A stretch of 64,000 nucleotides of DNA from CAYQQJ01 sp964419935 (GCA_964419935.1 CAYQQJ010000001.1:124001-188000); one strand, 5' to 3'. Positions 30,710 to 39,852 are shown, counted from the first letter of the stretch. A program made the numbers and translations. The notes: generated from the sequence alone by a model not told the origin.

Positions 30710-32053
30710 ATGCGTTTGCTGGTGTGTGTTCTGCTTATTGTTGCTGCCGTTTTTTCTGCCCATGCAGAACCGACTCTGCCTCCTTTTGATGCCAGCCAAC
30801 AGGGCGAGCTATTCAGTTTGCACGGCTCAAATACCGTCGGTGCCAGGCTCGCGCCGGAGTTGGCCAAGGACTTCATGGAAGCTAAAGGGCTTACTCGTGT
30901 TTCGATCGTCAATCAGGATGTGGAGAATGAATATCAGGTTGTCGGCTACCATCCTGACACCCGGCAACCGTTCATCATCAATTTGGCAGCCCATGGGTCG
31001 AGCACGGCATTCACCGCGCTTGCTGAAGGCCGCGCGCAGATCGGTATGTCGTCCAGAGCGATCAAGCCCCAGGAGGTTGCCGCTCTCGAAGCGCTTGGTG
31101 ACATGAACAGTTTCGAGGCCGAAAAGATTGTTGCGATCGACGGCCTGGCGATCATCGTTCACAAAAGTCGCGACATAGACGAACTCACTATTGATCAGAT
31201 TGCAAAAATCTTTGCCGGTGAAATAACCGATTGGCAGCAACTGGGCGCCGCGCCCGGCAAAATCAGTCTGCTCGCCCGCGACGATAAATCCGGCACCTGG
31301 GATACCTTCAAAAGCCTGGTTTTGAGAAACGCTCACCAATTGCATCCTGCGGCGGCACGGTTCGAATCCAACGATGAGATTTCCCGGCGCGTGCAGCAAA
31401 ACAGCAACGCCATCGGCTTTGTTGGGCTCGCCGCCGTTGGGGATGCCAAGGCACTCGCCATAGCCCACAACAATACCCGCGCGCTCTTGCCGACGCAGCT
31501 GTCCGTGGCGACGGAGGATTACCCCCTGTCCCGGCGATTGTTTATGTACGTGTCGCCCGCGCACCAGTCCCCTTTGGTGCGCGAATTCATTGCCTATGTG
31601 CAGAGTGGGGCGGGTCAGTCGCGAGTCACCAAGGTAGGTTATATCGCGCAGACGCCGATGATGTTGCCGCTTGCCAGCCTCCGAGGGGCGCCGGCGGGCT
31701 ATCGAGAGCTGGTGGAGAACGCCCAGAGACTGTCCGTCAATATCCGTTTCAAGGACGGTAGCGCGAGCCTGGACAACAAGGCGCGCCAGGACATATTGCG
31801 ACTGATCCAGTTTATGCAGGACCCAAAACAGCGTGAGCGAGAATTGGTGCTCGCCGGCTTTGGCGACGCCAAGCAAACCGAACGGCGGGCTCAGGTTCTG
31901 TCTCGGTTGCGAGCGCTGGCGGTAGCCTTCGTGCTTCGGGAGCAGGGGTTGACTAACCTGCGCATCGAAGGCTTTGGGGATGAATTGCCCGTCGCGGACA
32001 ATGATTCAGGCCAGCGAACCCGGAACCAGCGGGTGGAAATTTGGTTGATGTGA
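30710..32053 (+). CDS. PstS-like phosphate-binding protein fused to a C-terminal OmpA domain
   Basis: The 447-residue protein has a signal peptide (LLVCVLLIVAAVFSAHA-EP). A periplasmic phosphate-binding-type domain follows (FSLHGSNTVGARLAPELA, AHGSSTAFTALAEGRAQIG, DDKSGTWDTFKSLVL). The last 115 residues form an OmpA/MotB peptidoglycan-binding fold (VNIRFKDGSASLDNKARQDI, and the end LRIEGFGDELPVADNDSGQR with TRNQRVEIW). It could tether phosphate capture to the cell wall. A Pho box upstream supports a role in phosphate scavenging. It is a single gene without pstCAB beside it. Confidence 0.88.
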   Translation: MRLLVCVLLIVAAVFSAHAEPTLPPFDASQQGELFSLHGSNTVGARLAPELAKDFMEAKGLTRVSIVNQDVENEYQVVGYHPDTRQPFIINLAAHGSSTAFTALAEGRAQIGMSSRAIKPQEVAALEALGDMNSFEAEKIVAIDGLAIIVHKSRDIDELTIDQIAKIFAGEITDWQQLGAAPGKISLLARDDKSGTWDTFKSLVLRNAHQLHPAAARFESNDEISRRVQQNSNAIGFVGLAAVGDAKALAIAHNNTRALLPTQLSVATEDYPLSRRLFMYVSPAHQSPLVREFIAYVQSGAGQSRVTKVGYIAQTPMMLPLASLRGAPAGYRELVENAQRLSVNIRFKDGSASLDNKARQDILRLIQFMQDPKQRERELVLAGFGDAKQTERRAQVLSRLRALAVAFVLREQGLTNLRIEGFGDELPVADNDSGQRTRNQRVEIWLM

Positions 32054-32131
32054 CAGCGAGAGACTATGATTTTGTATACCTGATCGGTATATCCGATTGC
32101 ATTTCTGGTTGACCTGGGGGCAATCTCGAGA

Positions 32132-32151
32132 TACTGTACGTTTACACAGTA
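32132..32151 (+). promoter_or_regulatory. LexA (SOS) box upstream of yebG
   Basis: The site is CTGT-N8-ACAG with flanking TA on each side (TA at 32132 and TA at 32150), a textbook 20-bp LexA operator, 17 bp before the yebG start. It predicts induction by DNA damage. Confidence 0.92.
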
Positions 32152-32168
32152 ATTCAAGAGGCAGAATC

Positions 32169-32447
32169 ATGGCTGTTGTAGCAGTTTGGAAATGTGATCG
32201 GGATGGGACTATGTTCGACGATAAGAAGCAGGCCGAAGAATACGACAAAATGTTGGAGCTGGCCGCCAATATCACCGGCCTGATCGAGAAACGCATTAGC
32301 GGAATAGATGAAAAACACAGTGAGGCTATCGGTTTGTTGTTAGCCGAGCGTCGTGACGATCTGGCCAAAGCCTGTAAAGGGAAGCCGGAAGTTCTACTTG
32401 AGGACGCGCCTGCTGAGAATGTCACACCGATTGCTAATCACGGGTAG
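32169..32447 (+). CDS. yebG: YebG family SOS-induced protein
   Basis: The 92-residue protein starts MAVVAVWKCDRDGTMFDDKK with AAGAGG upstream and continues EEYDKMLELAANITGLIE, the YebG pattern. YebG is a small LexA-regulated protein of unknown molecular function in gammaproteobacteria. The perfect LexA box directly upstream confirms the identification. The tail PAENVTPIANHG is variable in the family. Confidence 0.92.
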   Translation: MAVVAVWKCDRDGTMFDDKKQAEEYDKMLELAANITGLIEKRISGIDEKHSEAIGLLLAERRDDLAKACKGKPEVLLEDAPAENVTPIANHG

Positions 32448-32572
32448 GTTGGATAAGACGGGAGCTCCGCGACCGTCGCCATCCAACGTTTGTCGGGAGC
32501 CAATTGGAAGTTCGGCACAGTGGCAGATTGATACGTCCTATCCAGAAGGCACAACGGCGGAAGGCCGTTCTT

Positions 32573-32653
32573 GAGCATCCATGCCCTCACGGCATTAGCG
32601 CATCTGATGTACAGGATGTACGAATGCCGCGATGACAGGATGTCAGTGAGCGG
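32573..32653. repeat. Hairpin module with AGGAT loops (relative of the long hairpin repeats)
   Basis: Two small stems stand in a row, GTAC-AGGAT-GTAC and TGAC-AGGAT-GTCA, within GAATGCCGCGATGACAGGAT and GTCAGTGAGCGG. The same order of blocks (ACCGCGATGGCAGGATGCCA then GGAGCGG on the complementary strand) occurs inside hairpin copy 3 at about 45205-45245. The outer parts pair (GCCCTCACGGCATTAGC with GCCGC). Together with the heptamer array at 32697 it fills the 290-bp yebG-rlmJ gap. Confidence 0.6.
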
Positions 32654-32696
32654 CCATGCGCGTCGCGCTTGACGCTTTTTCGCCCTACGGCAACAC

Positions 32697-32728
32697 TTTT
32701 CCCTTTTCCCTTTTCCCTTTTCCCTTTT
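32697..32728 (-). repeat. Heptamer array after rlmJ (CCCTTTT x4; AAAAGGG on the coding strand)
   Basis: Four exact CCCTTTT units at 32701-32728 preceded by TTTT. It starts 10 bp downstream of the rlmJ stop codon and reads AAAAGGG in the sense of rlmJ, the same orientation relative to the gene as the arrays after rnfE, mscS, apbC and dcd. Confidence 0.9.
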
Positions 32729-32738
32729 CTGTCACCAC

Positions 32739-33584
32739 TCACGCCTTCTCTTTCAACCATTCCAGTCGCCAATCGGCGTGATCATCCTGGGCCAGAATCT
32801 TGGTCAGTGGCGGCAGCAATTCCTGTAACTGAGTATCCAGTTGCCACGGCGGGTTGATGATCGCCATGCCGGAGCCGTGCATGCCAAAATCTTCGCTCGG
32901 CTCCTTTACGGACAATTCCGCTACCAACAGGCTTCGGCTACCGCTTTTCAGGCGCTGTAATAACGGTTGGGAGCGATTTCTGTCTTTGCCCAGCAGCGGA
33001 TACCACACAGCAAAAGTTCCTGTGGACCAGCGTTCCGCGGCCTTTATGACACTGGTGGCGGTATGCTCGTAATCGCTTTTGAGTTCGTATGATGGGTCCA
33101 CCAGAACCAATCCTCGGGGGATGGGGGGTGGTACCAGGCCGTTCAATCCTTCAAAGCCATCGCGATGGTGAAAGTTGATACGTTTGTCACCGCGGCAGTT
33201 ACGCTTGAGTTCCGTGATTTCATTATTGTGTAGCTCAATCAGCACCAGCTTGTCCTGCGGCCGGAGTAATTGCTGGGCAATTGCAGGAGACCCCGGGTAA
33301 GCCATGGGCCGTTGCCTGCGCGCCGCCCGCACCAGGCTCAACAGCTCGGCTGTTTGGGGCGGCGGTTGATCCTGCTCCAGCAGGCGCTCAATACCCAGCA
33401 AAAACTCCGCATTGCGCTGTGCCCACTGCTGATTCAGATTGTAACTGCCGGCACCGGCGTGGGTATCCAGATAAACGCAGGGCGAATTCTTGACGGTGAG
33501 CTTTTTCAGCAGCAAGCACAATACCGTGTGCTTGAAGACATCAGCGTGATTGCCGGCGTGGTAGCCGTGGCGATAACTAAGCAA
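32739..33584 (-). CDS. rlmJ: 23S rRNA (adenine2030-N6)-methyltransferase
   Basis: RlmJ methylates A2030 of 23S rRNA. The 281-residue protein opens MLSYRHGYHAGNHADVFKHT, an almost invariant RlmJ start, with VYLDTHAGAGSYNL (SAM-binding), and GLVLVDPSYELKSDYEH, where DPSY is the N6-adenine methyltransferase motif IV. GSGMAIINPPWQLD is also characteristic. The length agrees with the family. The 290 bp to the divergent argG hold no other gene. Confidence 0.95.
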   Translation of the reverse strand: MLSYRHGYHAGNHADVFKHTVLCLLLKKLTVKNSPCVYLDTHAGAGSYNLNQQWAQRNAEFLLGIERLLEQDQPPPQTAELLSLVRAARRQRPMAYPGSPAIAQQLLRPQDKLVLIELHNNEITELKRNCRGDKRINFHHRDGFEGLNGLVPPPIPRGLVLVDPSYELKSDYEHTATSVIKAAERWSTGTFAVWYPLLGKDRNRSQPLLQRLKSGSRSLLVAELSVKEPSEDFGMHGSGMAIINPPWQLDTQLQELLPPLTKILAQDDHADWRLEWLKEKA

Positions 33585-33875
33585 GGTGGTAATCTCGTGA
33601 ACGCGGGAAAGTGCCTGTCGTGGCGAGTGTACGTGATTGTATCGACAGGAACCAGACGCAAGGCTCGCACCCCGGGCCGATGATTAACTCATCTGAGCGT
33701 ATTGCCCTATGCCTTGGCAGTCTATATTCACCGCTGTACCAGGCTTGAAGCTGTTCTGGCAGTGGCGCTGAGCAGCTTGCCAGCCTGTTATTTCGTCGCC
33801 AATACCGCTACAATTGCGCCCCCGGCAATCGCCGACTTCTGAACCCCTTTTGGAATTTTTATCTGCGGAGAGGCT

Positions 33876-35096
33876 ATGTCTTCCATCAATAAAGTAGTTC
33901 TGGCTTATTCAGGCGGCCTGGATACGTCGGTCATTGTTAAATGGTTACAGGAAACCTATTCCTGTGAGGTGGTGACCTTTACCGCAGATATCGGTCAGGG
34001 CGAGGAAGTGGCGCCGGCACGGGCCAAGGCCGAGGCCCTGGGCGTGAAAGAAATCTACATTGACGACCTGCGCGAAGAATATGTGCGTGACTTCGTGTTC
34101 CCGATGTTCCGCGCCAATACCATCTATGAAGGCGAGTATCTACTGGGTACCTCCATCGCGCGGCCCTTGATCGCCAAGCGTCTGATCGAAATTGCCAACG
34201 AGACGGGTGCTGACGCCATTTCCCACGGTGCCACCGGCAAGGGTAATGATCAGGTGCGCTTCGAATTGGGCGCCTATGCCCTGAAGCCGGGAATCAAAGT
34301 GATTGCGCCCTGGCGTGAGTGGGATCTTACATCCCGCGAAACGCTGATGGCCTACTGTGAAAAGCACAATATTCCGGTCGACTACGCCAAGAACAAGAAA
34401 AAATCCCCATACTCCATGGACGCCAACCTGCTGCACATTTCCTATGAGGGCGGCATTTTGGAAGATCCCTGGGCGGAAGCGGAAGAGGATATGTGGCGTT
34501 GGTCGGTCTCACCAGAGCAGGCTCCGGATACGCCGGAATACCTGGAATTGACTTACGTGAAAGGTGATGTGGTTGCGATCAATGGCGAAGCCATGACACC
34601 GGCTACGGTGCTGGAAACACTGAACAAGAAAGGGGGCGCTCACGGTATCGGTCGTCTGGATATCGTGGAAAACCGTTACGTCGGCATGAAATCCCGTGGC
34701 TGCTACGAAACCCCCGGCGGCACCATTTTGATGAAAGCACACCGCGGTATTGAGTCCATTACGCTGGATCGCGAAGTTGCTCATCTGAAAGATCAACTGA
34801 TGCCCAAGTACGCCGAAATGATATACAACGGTTACTGGTGGAGCCCTGAGCGCCTGATGCTGCAGAAAGCCATTGATGAATCCCAGGTGAACGTCAATGG
34901 CGAGGTGCGAGTGAAACTATACAAAGGCGCGGTCAGCGTTGTGGGACGTCGCTCCGCAGAAAGCCTGTTCGATGAAAAAATCGCAACCTTCGAAGACGAC
35001 GCCGGCGCCTACAATCAGAAAGACGCCGAAGGCTTTATCAAACTGAACGCATTGCGCATGCGTATCGCCGCACAAAAAGGCCGCAAACTTCTTTGA
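33876..35096 (+). CDS. argG: Argininosuccinate synthase
   Basis: ArgG joins citrulline and aspartate with ATP, the penultimate step of arginine synthesis. The 406-residue protein begins MSSINKVVLAYSGGLDTSVI, containing the SGGxDTS PP-loop, and continues with SHGATGKGNDQVRFELG, SPYSMDANLLHISYEGG and GAHGIGRLDIVENRYVGMKS, all hallmarks. GGAGAGG precedes the ATG. It is the usual bacterial type I enzyme of full length. No ArgR box was evident by eye. Confidence 0.97.
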   Translation: MSSINKVVLAYSGGLDTSVIVKWLQETYSCEVVTFTADIGQGEEVAPARAKAEALGVKEIYIDDLREEYVRDFVFPMFRANTIYEGEYLLGTSIARPLIAKRLIEIANETGADAISHGATGKGNDQVRFELGAYALKPGIKVIAPWREWDLTSRETLMAYCEKHNIPVDYAKNKKKSPYSMDANLLHISYEGGILEDPWAEAEEDMWRWSVSPEQAPDTPEYLELTYVKGDVVAINGEAMTPATVLETLNKKGGAHGIGRLDIVENRYVGMKSRGCYETPGGTILMKAHRGIESITLDREVAHLKDQLMPKYAEMIYNGYWWSPERLMLQKAIDESQVNVNGEVRVKLYKGAVSVVGRRSAESLFDEKIATFEDDAGAYNQKDAEGFIKLNALRMRIAAQKGRKLL

Positions 35097-35145
35097 TTGC
35101 TCGGTACCTGCATTCACCAACTGCTCGCTAAAAGCCGCGAACTTG

Positions 35146-35171
35146 CACCCTCCCCTGGACAGGGGAGGGTG
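35146..35171. terminator. Hairpin between convergent argG and cvrA
   Basis: CACCCTCCCCT, loop GGAC, AGGGGAGGGTG form a perfect 11-bp stem placed 50 bp after argG and 7 bp before the end of the antiporter gene. There is no T-run, but its position suits a two-way terminator. Confidence 0.55.
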
Positions 35172-35177
35172 TGAATG

Positions 35178-36902
35178 TCACTGCTGCAAGATCTTGAGCC
35201 CCACGGATTTCACCTCCCCTCCGCGCATAGCGCGCACGGTCAGCCGGATCGAGCCCAGCGCGATCCGGTCTCCAACCACCAGTTTCTTGCCCAGCCGTGT
35301 GGACAGCATTTGCGAGATCGTCCAGTCAGCCTCATGCTCGGTTAACGTCAAGCCATAGAGCATCGCCAGGTCAGCAGCGGCAGAATCCGCGTCGATAATG
35401 AATTCGCCAAAGAAGTTGTGGCTGGCCAAGGCCCCCTGTTGCTCCGTGTGAGAGAAGAAGGGTGAGACGCTCTCGATTTCATCCGTCTGCAGTAGTAGCC
35501 ATACTTCGTCGCCGGCCTGCAGGTCTGCGTCCGGTTCAGGCGGCAAACGCTGCTCGCCGCGGATAAGCAATACACACTGCTGACTGCCGCCGAGGGCTCC
35601 GAGGATACCCAGGCTCTTACCTTCGGCTGGGGATTCCGGCTCTACACGAAAGGCACTCAACTCCAGAGAACTTTCCCGACCTACCCACAGGCGGTGGGAC
35701 TCTACCGGCGTCGAGGCGCGTGGAACCAGAACACCCAGCCAGCGCGCGACCAGTGGCACTGTGGAGCCTTGTATCAACAGGGAAACGCAAACGACAACGA
35801 AGGTGACGTTGAACAGGAGTATGGAGTGGGGCAGGCCTGCCATCACCGGGAACACAGCCAGCACAATAGGCACCGCGCCACGCAGGCCGACCCAACTGAT
35901 ATAGGTTTTTTCCTTCCACGGAAAGCGAAACGGCAGCAGGCTGATATATACCGCCAGCGGGCGTGCGACCAGAATGAGAAAGACAGAGATAGCCAATGCT
36001 GGTAACAACGTGGAGCCGAGTTGTGATGGTGTCATCAACAGACCCAACACCAGGAACATGCCGGCTTGTGACAACCACGCCAGGCCATCCATCACCTGGA
36101 GTACGGGTTCTGCTGAGCGCGTACGTGCGTTGCCCACACATAGGCCGACGAGGTAAATCGCAAGAAAGCCGCTACCACCCAATTCGTTGGCAACGCCGAA
36201 TACAACCAGACCTGCAGAGAGAATCAGCAGGGCATAAAGGCCATCTACCAGTCGTACTCGCGTGATCAGCTTTACCAGACACCAACCGGCGAGCAGGCCA
36301 ATCAATGCACCGATACCGAATTGTTGCACAAAGCGCATAGCCATATCCCAGGGCGTCATGGACTCCGGCGTGCTGATAATTTCCATCAACAGCGTGACCA
36401 GAAAGATCGCCATGGGATCATTGGTGCCGGATTCGATCTCCAGGGTGGAACCGACCCGTTCGTTCAGGGATATGCCACTGTTGCGCAGTAAGTTGAACAC
36501 GGCTGCCGCGTCGGTTGAACCCACGATGGCGCCCAGCAGCAGTCCATAGTACCAATCGACGCCGAGTACCAGCGCGGCGAAGATGCCGGTTAACCCGGAC
36601 GTAATGGCGACGCCACAAGTCGCCAGAACGCTCGCGGGGCGCAGTGCTGCTCGAAATGACGAAATCTTCGTGCGCAGGCCGCCATCGAGCAGGATCACCG
36701 CCAAGGCGAGGTTGCCTACCAGATAGGCGAGGTCGAAATCATCGAAGACGATGCCGCCCACACCATCTTCGCCTGCCAACACACCGAGCCCCAGGAACAA
36801 TAGCAATAGTGGCACGCCCACCCGGGCAGATATGGTGCTGGCAAGCACACCCAGCAAGAGCAGCAGTCCGCCCAGCAATAATAATGTGTTGACCGCGGTC
36901 AT
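35178..36902 (-). CDS. cvrA: Potassium/proton antiporter (CvrA / NhaP2 type)
   Basis: The 574-residue inner-membrane protein is a CPA1/CPA2-like antiporter. It has about 12 TM helices in residues 1-390 with FLGLGVLAGEDGVGGIVFDD near the start, the ion-site Asp in GAIVGSTDAAAVFNLL and ESGTNDPMAIFLVTLL. A TrkA-C domain follows at about 400-485 (LSAFRVEPESPAEGKSLGI) and a CorC/HlyC-type domain at the C-terminus (FIIDADSAAADLAMLYGL). This is the NhaP2/CvrA layout, which exports K+ and protects against high osmolarity. Single gene, convergent with argG. Confidence 0.92.
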   Translation of the reverse strand: MTAVNTLLLLGGLLLLLGVLASTISARVGVPLLLLFLGLGVLAGEDGVGGIVFDDFDLAYLVGNLALAVILLDGGLRTKISSFRAALRPASVLATCGVAITSGLTGIFAALVLGVDWYYGLLLGAIVGSTDAAAVFNLLRNSGISLNERVGSTLEIESGTNDPMAIFLVTLLMEIISTPESMTPWDMAMRFVQQFGIGALIGLLAGWCLVKLITRVRLVDGLYALLILSAGLVVFGVANELGGSGFLAIYLVGLCVGNARTRSAEPVLQVMDGLAWLSQAGMFLVLGLLMTPSQLGSTLLPALAISVFLILVARPLAVYISLLPFRFPWKEKTYISWVGLRGAVPIVLAVFPVMAGLPHSILLFNVTFVVVCVSLLIQGSTVPLVARWLGVLVPRASTPVESHRLWVGRESSLELSAFRVEPESPAEGKSLGILGALGGSQQCVLLIRGEQRLPPEPDADLQAGDEVWLLLQTDEIESVSPFFSHTEQQGALASHNFFGEFIIDADSAAADLAMLYGLTLTEHEADWTISQMLSTRLGKKLVVGDRIALGSIRLTVRAMRGGEVKSVGLKILQQ

Positions 36903-37034
36903 GGGTTCTCCGAAAGGGAAGTGAAAATTATTGTAACTGCGTCACGACTCTGGACGGAAGCGGGCGACCAAAAAATTATGGCAAAACGGAAAGGCGTGGG
37001 TTAGGCGATTGGCGTAGAGGGATGGGCATGAAAA

Positions 37035-37069
37035 GGTTACCCATGCACTGACGCCAGGCATGGGTAACC
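37035..37069 (-). terminator. Terminator of the DUF3618 operon
   Basis: GGTTACCCATGC and GCATGGGTAACC form a perfect 12-bp stem around an 11-base loop. On the minus strand it is followed by TTTT, so it ends transcription of the three-gene operon above it. Confidence 0.75.
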
Positions 37070-37125
37070 GTTTGAGCGTTATTGTTAACTCAAGTGTCCG
37101 CGACAGCTTGAGTCGTGGCAGTTGC

Positions 37126-37917
37126 CTAGTTATACCTTGGCGAACCCGACGCCGACGCAGACGGTTGTGAGGACATGGTCTGTGTCGACTTCACTTCCTG
37201 TTTGGCATCCTCTGCCAGGCGGCTGCCCAGGTCTTCTGCTTTTTCATAGCCTTCCTGGGCCTTCTCTTTCGCTTGCTGCGCGACTTTGTCTCGAGACTCG
37301 CCAAGTAGTTCATCTTCCTTGCGCGTATGCGGTACCGCGGCACCGATCAGTGCACCCAAGGCGATTCCGATGGCGGCCAATGCCAACGGCTGTTCCTTCA
37401 GCATATGATCAAAGCCTTCGTTTGCCTGGGCGGCACGCTGACGCATGGTTTCCCTGGCGCTGGAAGCGGAACTGCCCAGATGGTGCATCTTCTGCTTCGC
37501 TTTCGCCATGGATTCTGACGCGCCTTCGCGCAGGTGACCAGCCCGTTCCTTCAGCGCCGCGGTTTTGCCGTCGCCGCTGGACTGATACGCCGGGTCCACG
37601 CCGTAGCTGGCATTGGCCGGTATATAGCTACTGTCCCGCGCTCGTGTCGGACGATTTTGTCCCAACATCATCCAGGCAATTCCCGTCGCAGTCAGCAGCG
37701 TCGGCACCGGATTGTTCTTCACAGTGTTAACCAGATTCTGTGAAAAATCACCGCCGTTACTGCGCGTATAGCCTATGATTTGATCAAAAATCTGGCCGGG
37801 TGAGAATTTTTGCTCGAGAGCTTGCAAGGTTTCCGCGATGTAGGCGCGCTGCTGGTCAACCTCGCGCTCCAGCTCATCGGGGTCTTTTTCGGCATCCGTA
37901 TTGAATTGATCACTCAT
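37126..37917 (-). CDS. DUF3618 domain membrane-associated protein
   Basis: The 263-residue protein has the DUF3618 N-terminus (DELEREVDQQRAYIAETLQA with LEQKFSPGQIFDQIIGY) and a hydrophobic stretch (PVPTLLTATGIAWMMLG). A long charged helical region with heptad-like spacing (KERAGHLREGASESMAKAKQ) and a second hydrophobic, glycine-zipper-like segment (PLALAAIGIALGALIGAAV) follow. Such proteins are found in operons with holin-like and DUF883/YqjD-like proteins and are usually linked to stationary phase or osmotic stress. It overlaps the previous gene by ATGA. Function unknown. Confidence 0.82.
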   Translation of the reverse strand: MSDQFNTDAEKDPDELEREVDQQRAYIAETLQALEQKFSPGQIFDQIIGYTRSNGGDFSQNLVNTVKNNPVPTLLTATGIAWMMLGQNRPTRARDSSYIPANASYGVDPAYQSSGDGKTAALKERAGHLREGASESMAKAKQKMHHLGSSASSARETMRQRAAQANEGFDHMLKEQPLALAAIGIALGALIGAAVPHTRKEDELLGESRDKVAQQAKEKAQEGYEKAEDLGSRLAEDAKQEVKSTQTMSSQPSASASGSPRYN

Positions 37918-38330
37918 GTCGTGGCTCCTCTCAAAGCATTCCGGTCTTTGTGTAACGAGTTGGCGGTATGGGTGGGTTTAAACGCGGAGAGTTCCAACTT
38001 GTGTTTGGCAGACTGCACCATAATCAGACCAACGAAGGTCACAATGCCGCCCACAATGACCGCGGCTAACCAAGGTGCAATCACTTCACTCAAGCCCAGG
38101 ACTGCGGCCCACAGCAGCACCAGAAATCCGGCAAAGAGTACCAGGCCACCGGCAGCCATGCCCATTATTCCGACTTTTGCCGTCTTAACGGAATGGGATA
38201 CTTCGGATTTCGCCAGTGCCACCTCTTTGCTGAACAGCGTGGTCATTTCGCGTGTAAGCTGTGTCACCAACCCGACCGGGGTGTCAGCCGTGGAATGTAC
38301 ATGGGTTTGTCTGGTTGTGTGTTCATTCAT
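37914..38330 (-). CDS. Phage-holin-like / YqjE-type two-TM protein
   Basis: The 138-residue protein has an N-terminal amphipathic part (VTQLTREMTTLFSKEVALAK) and two long TM helices (GIMGMAAGGLVLFAGFLVLL, WLAAVIVGGIVTFVGLIMV) separated by a short loop. This is the ACS/holin-X or YqjE fold, which despite its name is a host membrane protein. It is translationally coupled to both neighbours (8-bp overlap upstream, ATGA downstream), forming a three-gene operon. Confidence 0.82.
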   Translation of the reverse strand: MNEHTTRQTHVHSTADTPVGLVTQLTREMTTLFSKEVALAKSEVSHSVKTAKVGIMGMAAGGLVLFAGFLVLLWAAVLGLSEVIAPWLAAVIVGGIVTFVGLIMVQSAKHKLELSAFKPTHTANSLHKDRNALRGATT

Positions 38331-39168
38331 AGCGTTTTCCTCCTAGATCATTGCTACTGCTTTTGTCATCGGGACGGAGACGTTCTGTCGCAATACTCTG
38401 TTTGTCTTTCAATGGCCGCGTACGCGACGAACTGCCGAACTCGCTGTCGGTTGATCCGGAGCCTTTAAGCAGGGAGGATCTGTCGCTGGAAGGAAAATCC
38501 CGATCACTATAATCGGCCGCGTTGTAGTCCGAACTCTGGTAATCCGAATCGTAGGATGTGTCTGTATAACCTGTTGCCTCATAATCGTCAGACGTTGACA
38601 GACTCTGCGCAGACTCGGAGGAGAGGTCACTGTACTGTGCATCCGAAAAACCGCTGCCCTCGTAGGCAGAGGCTTCGTAGTCGCCCATACTGCCGGTATA
38701 TGTGCTATCGGTATAGGTATCCCGATACCCCACTGGCGAGTCACTGGTCGATTGTGAGCGCTTGCTGGATGCCTTGGCGAAACGGGAAATTCCGAATCCA
38801 ACGGCAATGCTGCCCGCGATAAAGAGCCCCGGGTTGCGCCGCGCCATACCTGTGACTTGATGAACCAGTTCATCCGCATTTTTATCGCGAAGGCTACCAG
38901 CGAATGAGTTCAAGCTATCCGCCATGCTGGACACGTAAGTGGACAAGCCGGATTGATCCTGTTCATCAAGATCGGATGCGGCGGCTCGGGCGGCGTGCGC
39001 CACCTTTTCCATTTTCGCCGAAATCGTTTCCTTTCCTTGATCCAGTCGTTGTCGGGCTTGTTGCTTCGCCTGCTCGGACATTCGCGCCGCGTGCTGTTGT
39101 GCTTCTGCTTTGACATTGCTCGAGGACATGCTCTGCCCCCCGATATTTCCGCCATTGGATGTCGTCAT
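38323..39168 (-). CDS. Helical membrane protein with long Ser/Asp/Tyr-rich tail
   Basis: Start at 39168 (MTTSNGGNIGGQSMSSSN) with GGGTGAG upstream. The first 110 residues are a helical, Ala/Gln-rich region (QQHAARMSEQAKQQARQRLD, VAHAARAAASDLDEQDQSGL), followed by a hydrophobic segment (NPGLFIAGSIAVGFGISRFA). The last 150 residues are a low-complexity tail with many DY, SDY and TDTSY units. Similar nutrient- or osmotic-stress proteins precede holin-like and DUF3618 genes. The tail looks intrinsically disordered and varies fast. First gene of the operon; its promoter lies in the 426 bp before the ferritin-like gene. Confidence 0.75.
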   Translation of the reverse strand: MTTSNGGNIGGQSMSSSNVKAEAQQHAARMSEQAKQQARQRLDQGKETISAKMEKVAHAARAAASDLDEQDQSGLSTYVSSMADSLNSFAGSLRDKNADELVHQVTGMARRNPGLFIAGSIAVGFGISRFAKASSKRSQSTSDSPVGYRDTYTDSTYTGSMGDYEASAYEGSGFSDAQYSDLSSESAQSLSTSDDYEATGYTDTSYDSDYQSSDYNAADYSDRDFPSSDRSSLLKGSGSTDSEFGSSSRTRPLKDKQSIATERLRPDDKSSSNDLGGKRYE

Positions 39169-39594
39169 AGTGCTCACCCCGCAATTGTGTATGGACCTAT
39201 TTTCACAGGTGTTTATCAAGCAAGATGCAGACCCAAGGCTGAAATAAGATAATAAAATTTATTTTTCTATGGTTGAATTTGCGCACCAGCGATACACGCG
39301 AAAATCTTAATCAGAATGCGATAAATTACAGCCATTTTCTTTTTTAACTTCTTCGCAAGCTTGTGTTTAAGATGCCAATGTCCGGCACTGATATGGCCGT
39401 TTTCATTAACGGAATTGAACGCTTTAGTTTCTGTAGAGTTTACAGGTTGCATTGTAACAATAGGCGCAAAATTGAAGGGGTTGATGGTATAGAAGAATCC
39501 AGAGTCAGGTTTGTTAAGCAATTCTTTATGATCTACGGGTATGCATGTTGTAGCCCGCAAGCTTCCGAAATAGCGGCCGCAATCTGGAGGTCTT
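39169..39594. other. Divergent promoter region
   Basis: This AT-rich spacer separates the minus-strand stress operon from the plus-strand ferritin-like fragment. Open frames on both strands (for example 39267-39560) look random. GGAGG six bases before 39595 is a good ribosome binding site for the ferritin-like gene. No clear operator was found. Confidence 0.4.
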
Positions 39595-39852
39595 ATGACA
39601 ATTCAACTTTTCGACAACAAAGGTACGCCCCTGGACAAACAAAAATTTACCTGGCGTGAAATCGCATCAAACCCGATCAGTAAATTGGACGACGATGCCT
39701 TTACGCGGGTTCGGGTCATTTTGATGAATGGCATGGAGCAGCAAGCCAACCGATTTCAGCATCACTGCGCTATGGTCAATGGTGAGCCGCGCCCTGCACT
39801 GGCCAAAGTGCGCAGGGTCGAACATCATCAACAAACCATGATCAACTGGTTG
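39595..39852 (+). pseudogene. 5' part of a ferritin-like protein gene (fer1), cut by an inversion breakpoint
   Basis: The 86 codons start with MTIQLFDNKGTPLDKQKFTW and include SKLDDDAFTRVRVILMNGME and VRRVEHHQQTMINWL, the N-terminal part of a family of ferritin-like proteins (recalled, not searched). The start has a strong GGAGG. After L86 the frame continues only as antisense of the OBAP gene. The rest of the protein (TQEPDPYLAQVYRYGLLEDF onward) is found on the minus strand ending at 41273. Flipping 39853-42109 joins the two parts in frame. Confidence 0.8.

Noticed and set aside
37914..38330. Holin-like gene as evidence of a prophage
   Set aside because: It is translationally coupled to DUF3618 and a stress-type membrane protein gene, and no other phage gene is near; this family is a host membrane protein despite its name.
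39363..39659. 98-codon plus-strand frame before fer1
   Set aside because: No ribosome site and no family resemblance; overlaps the well-supported fer1 start in another frame.
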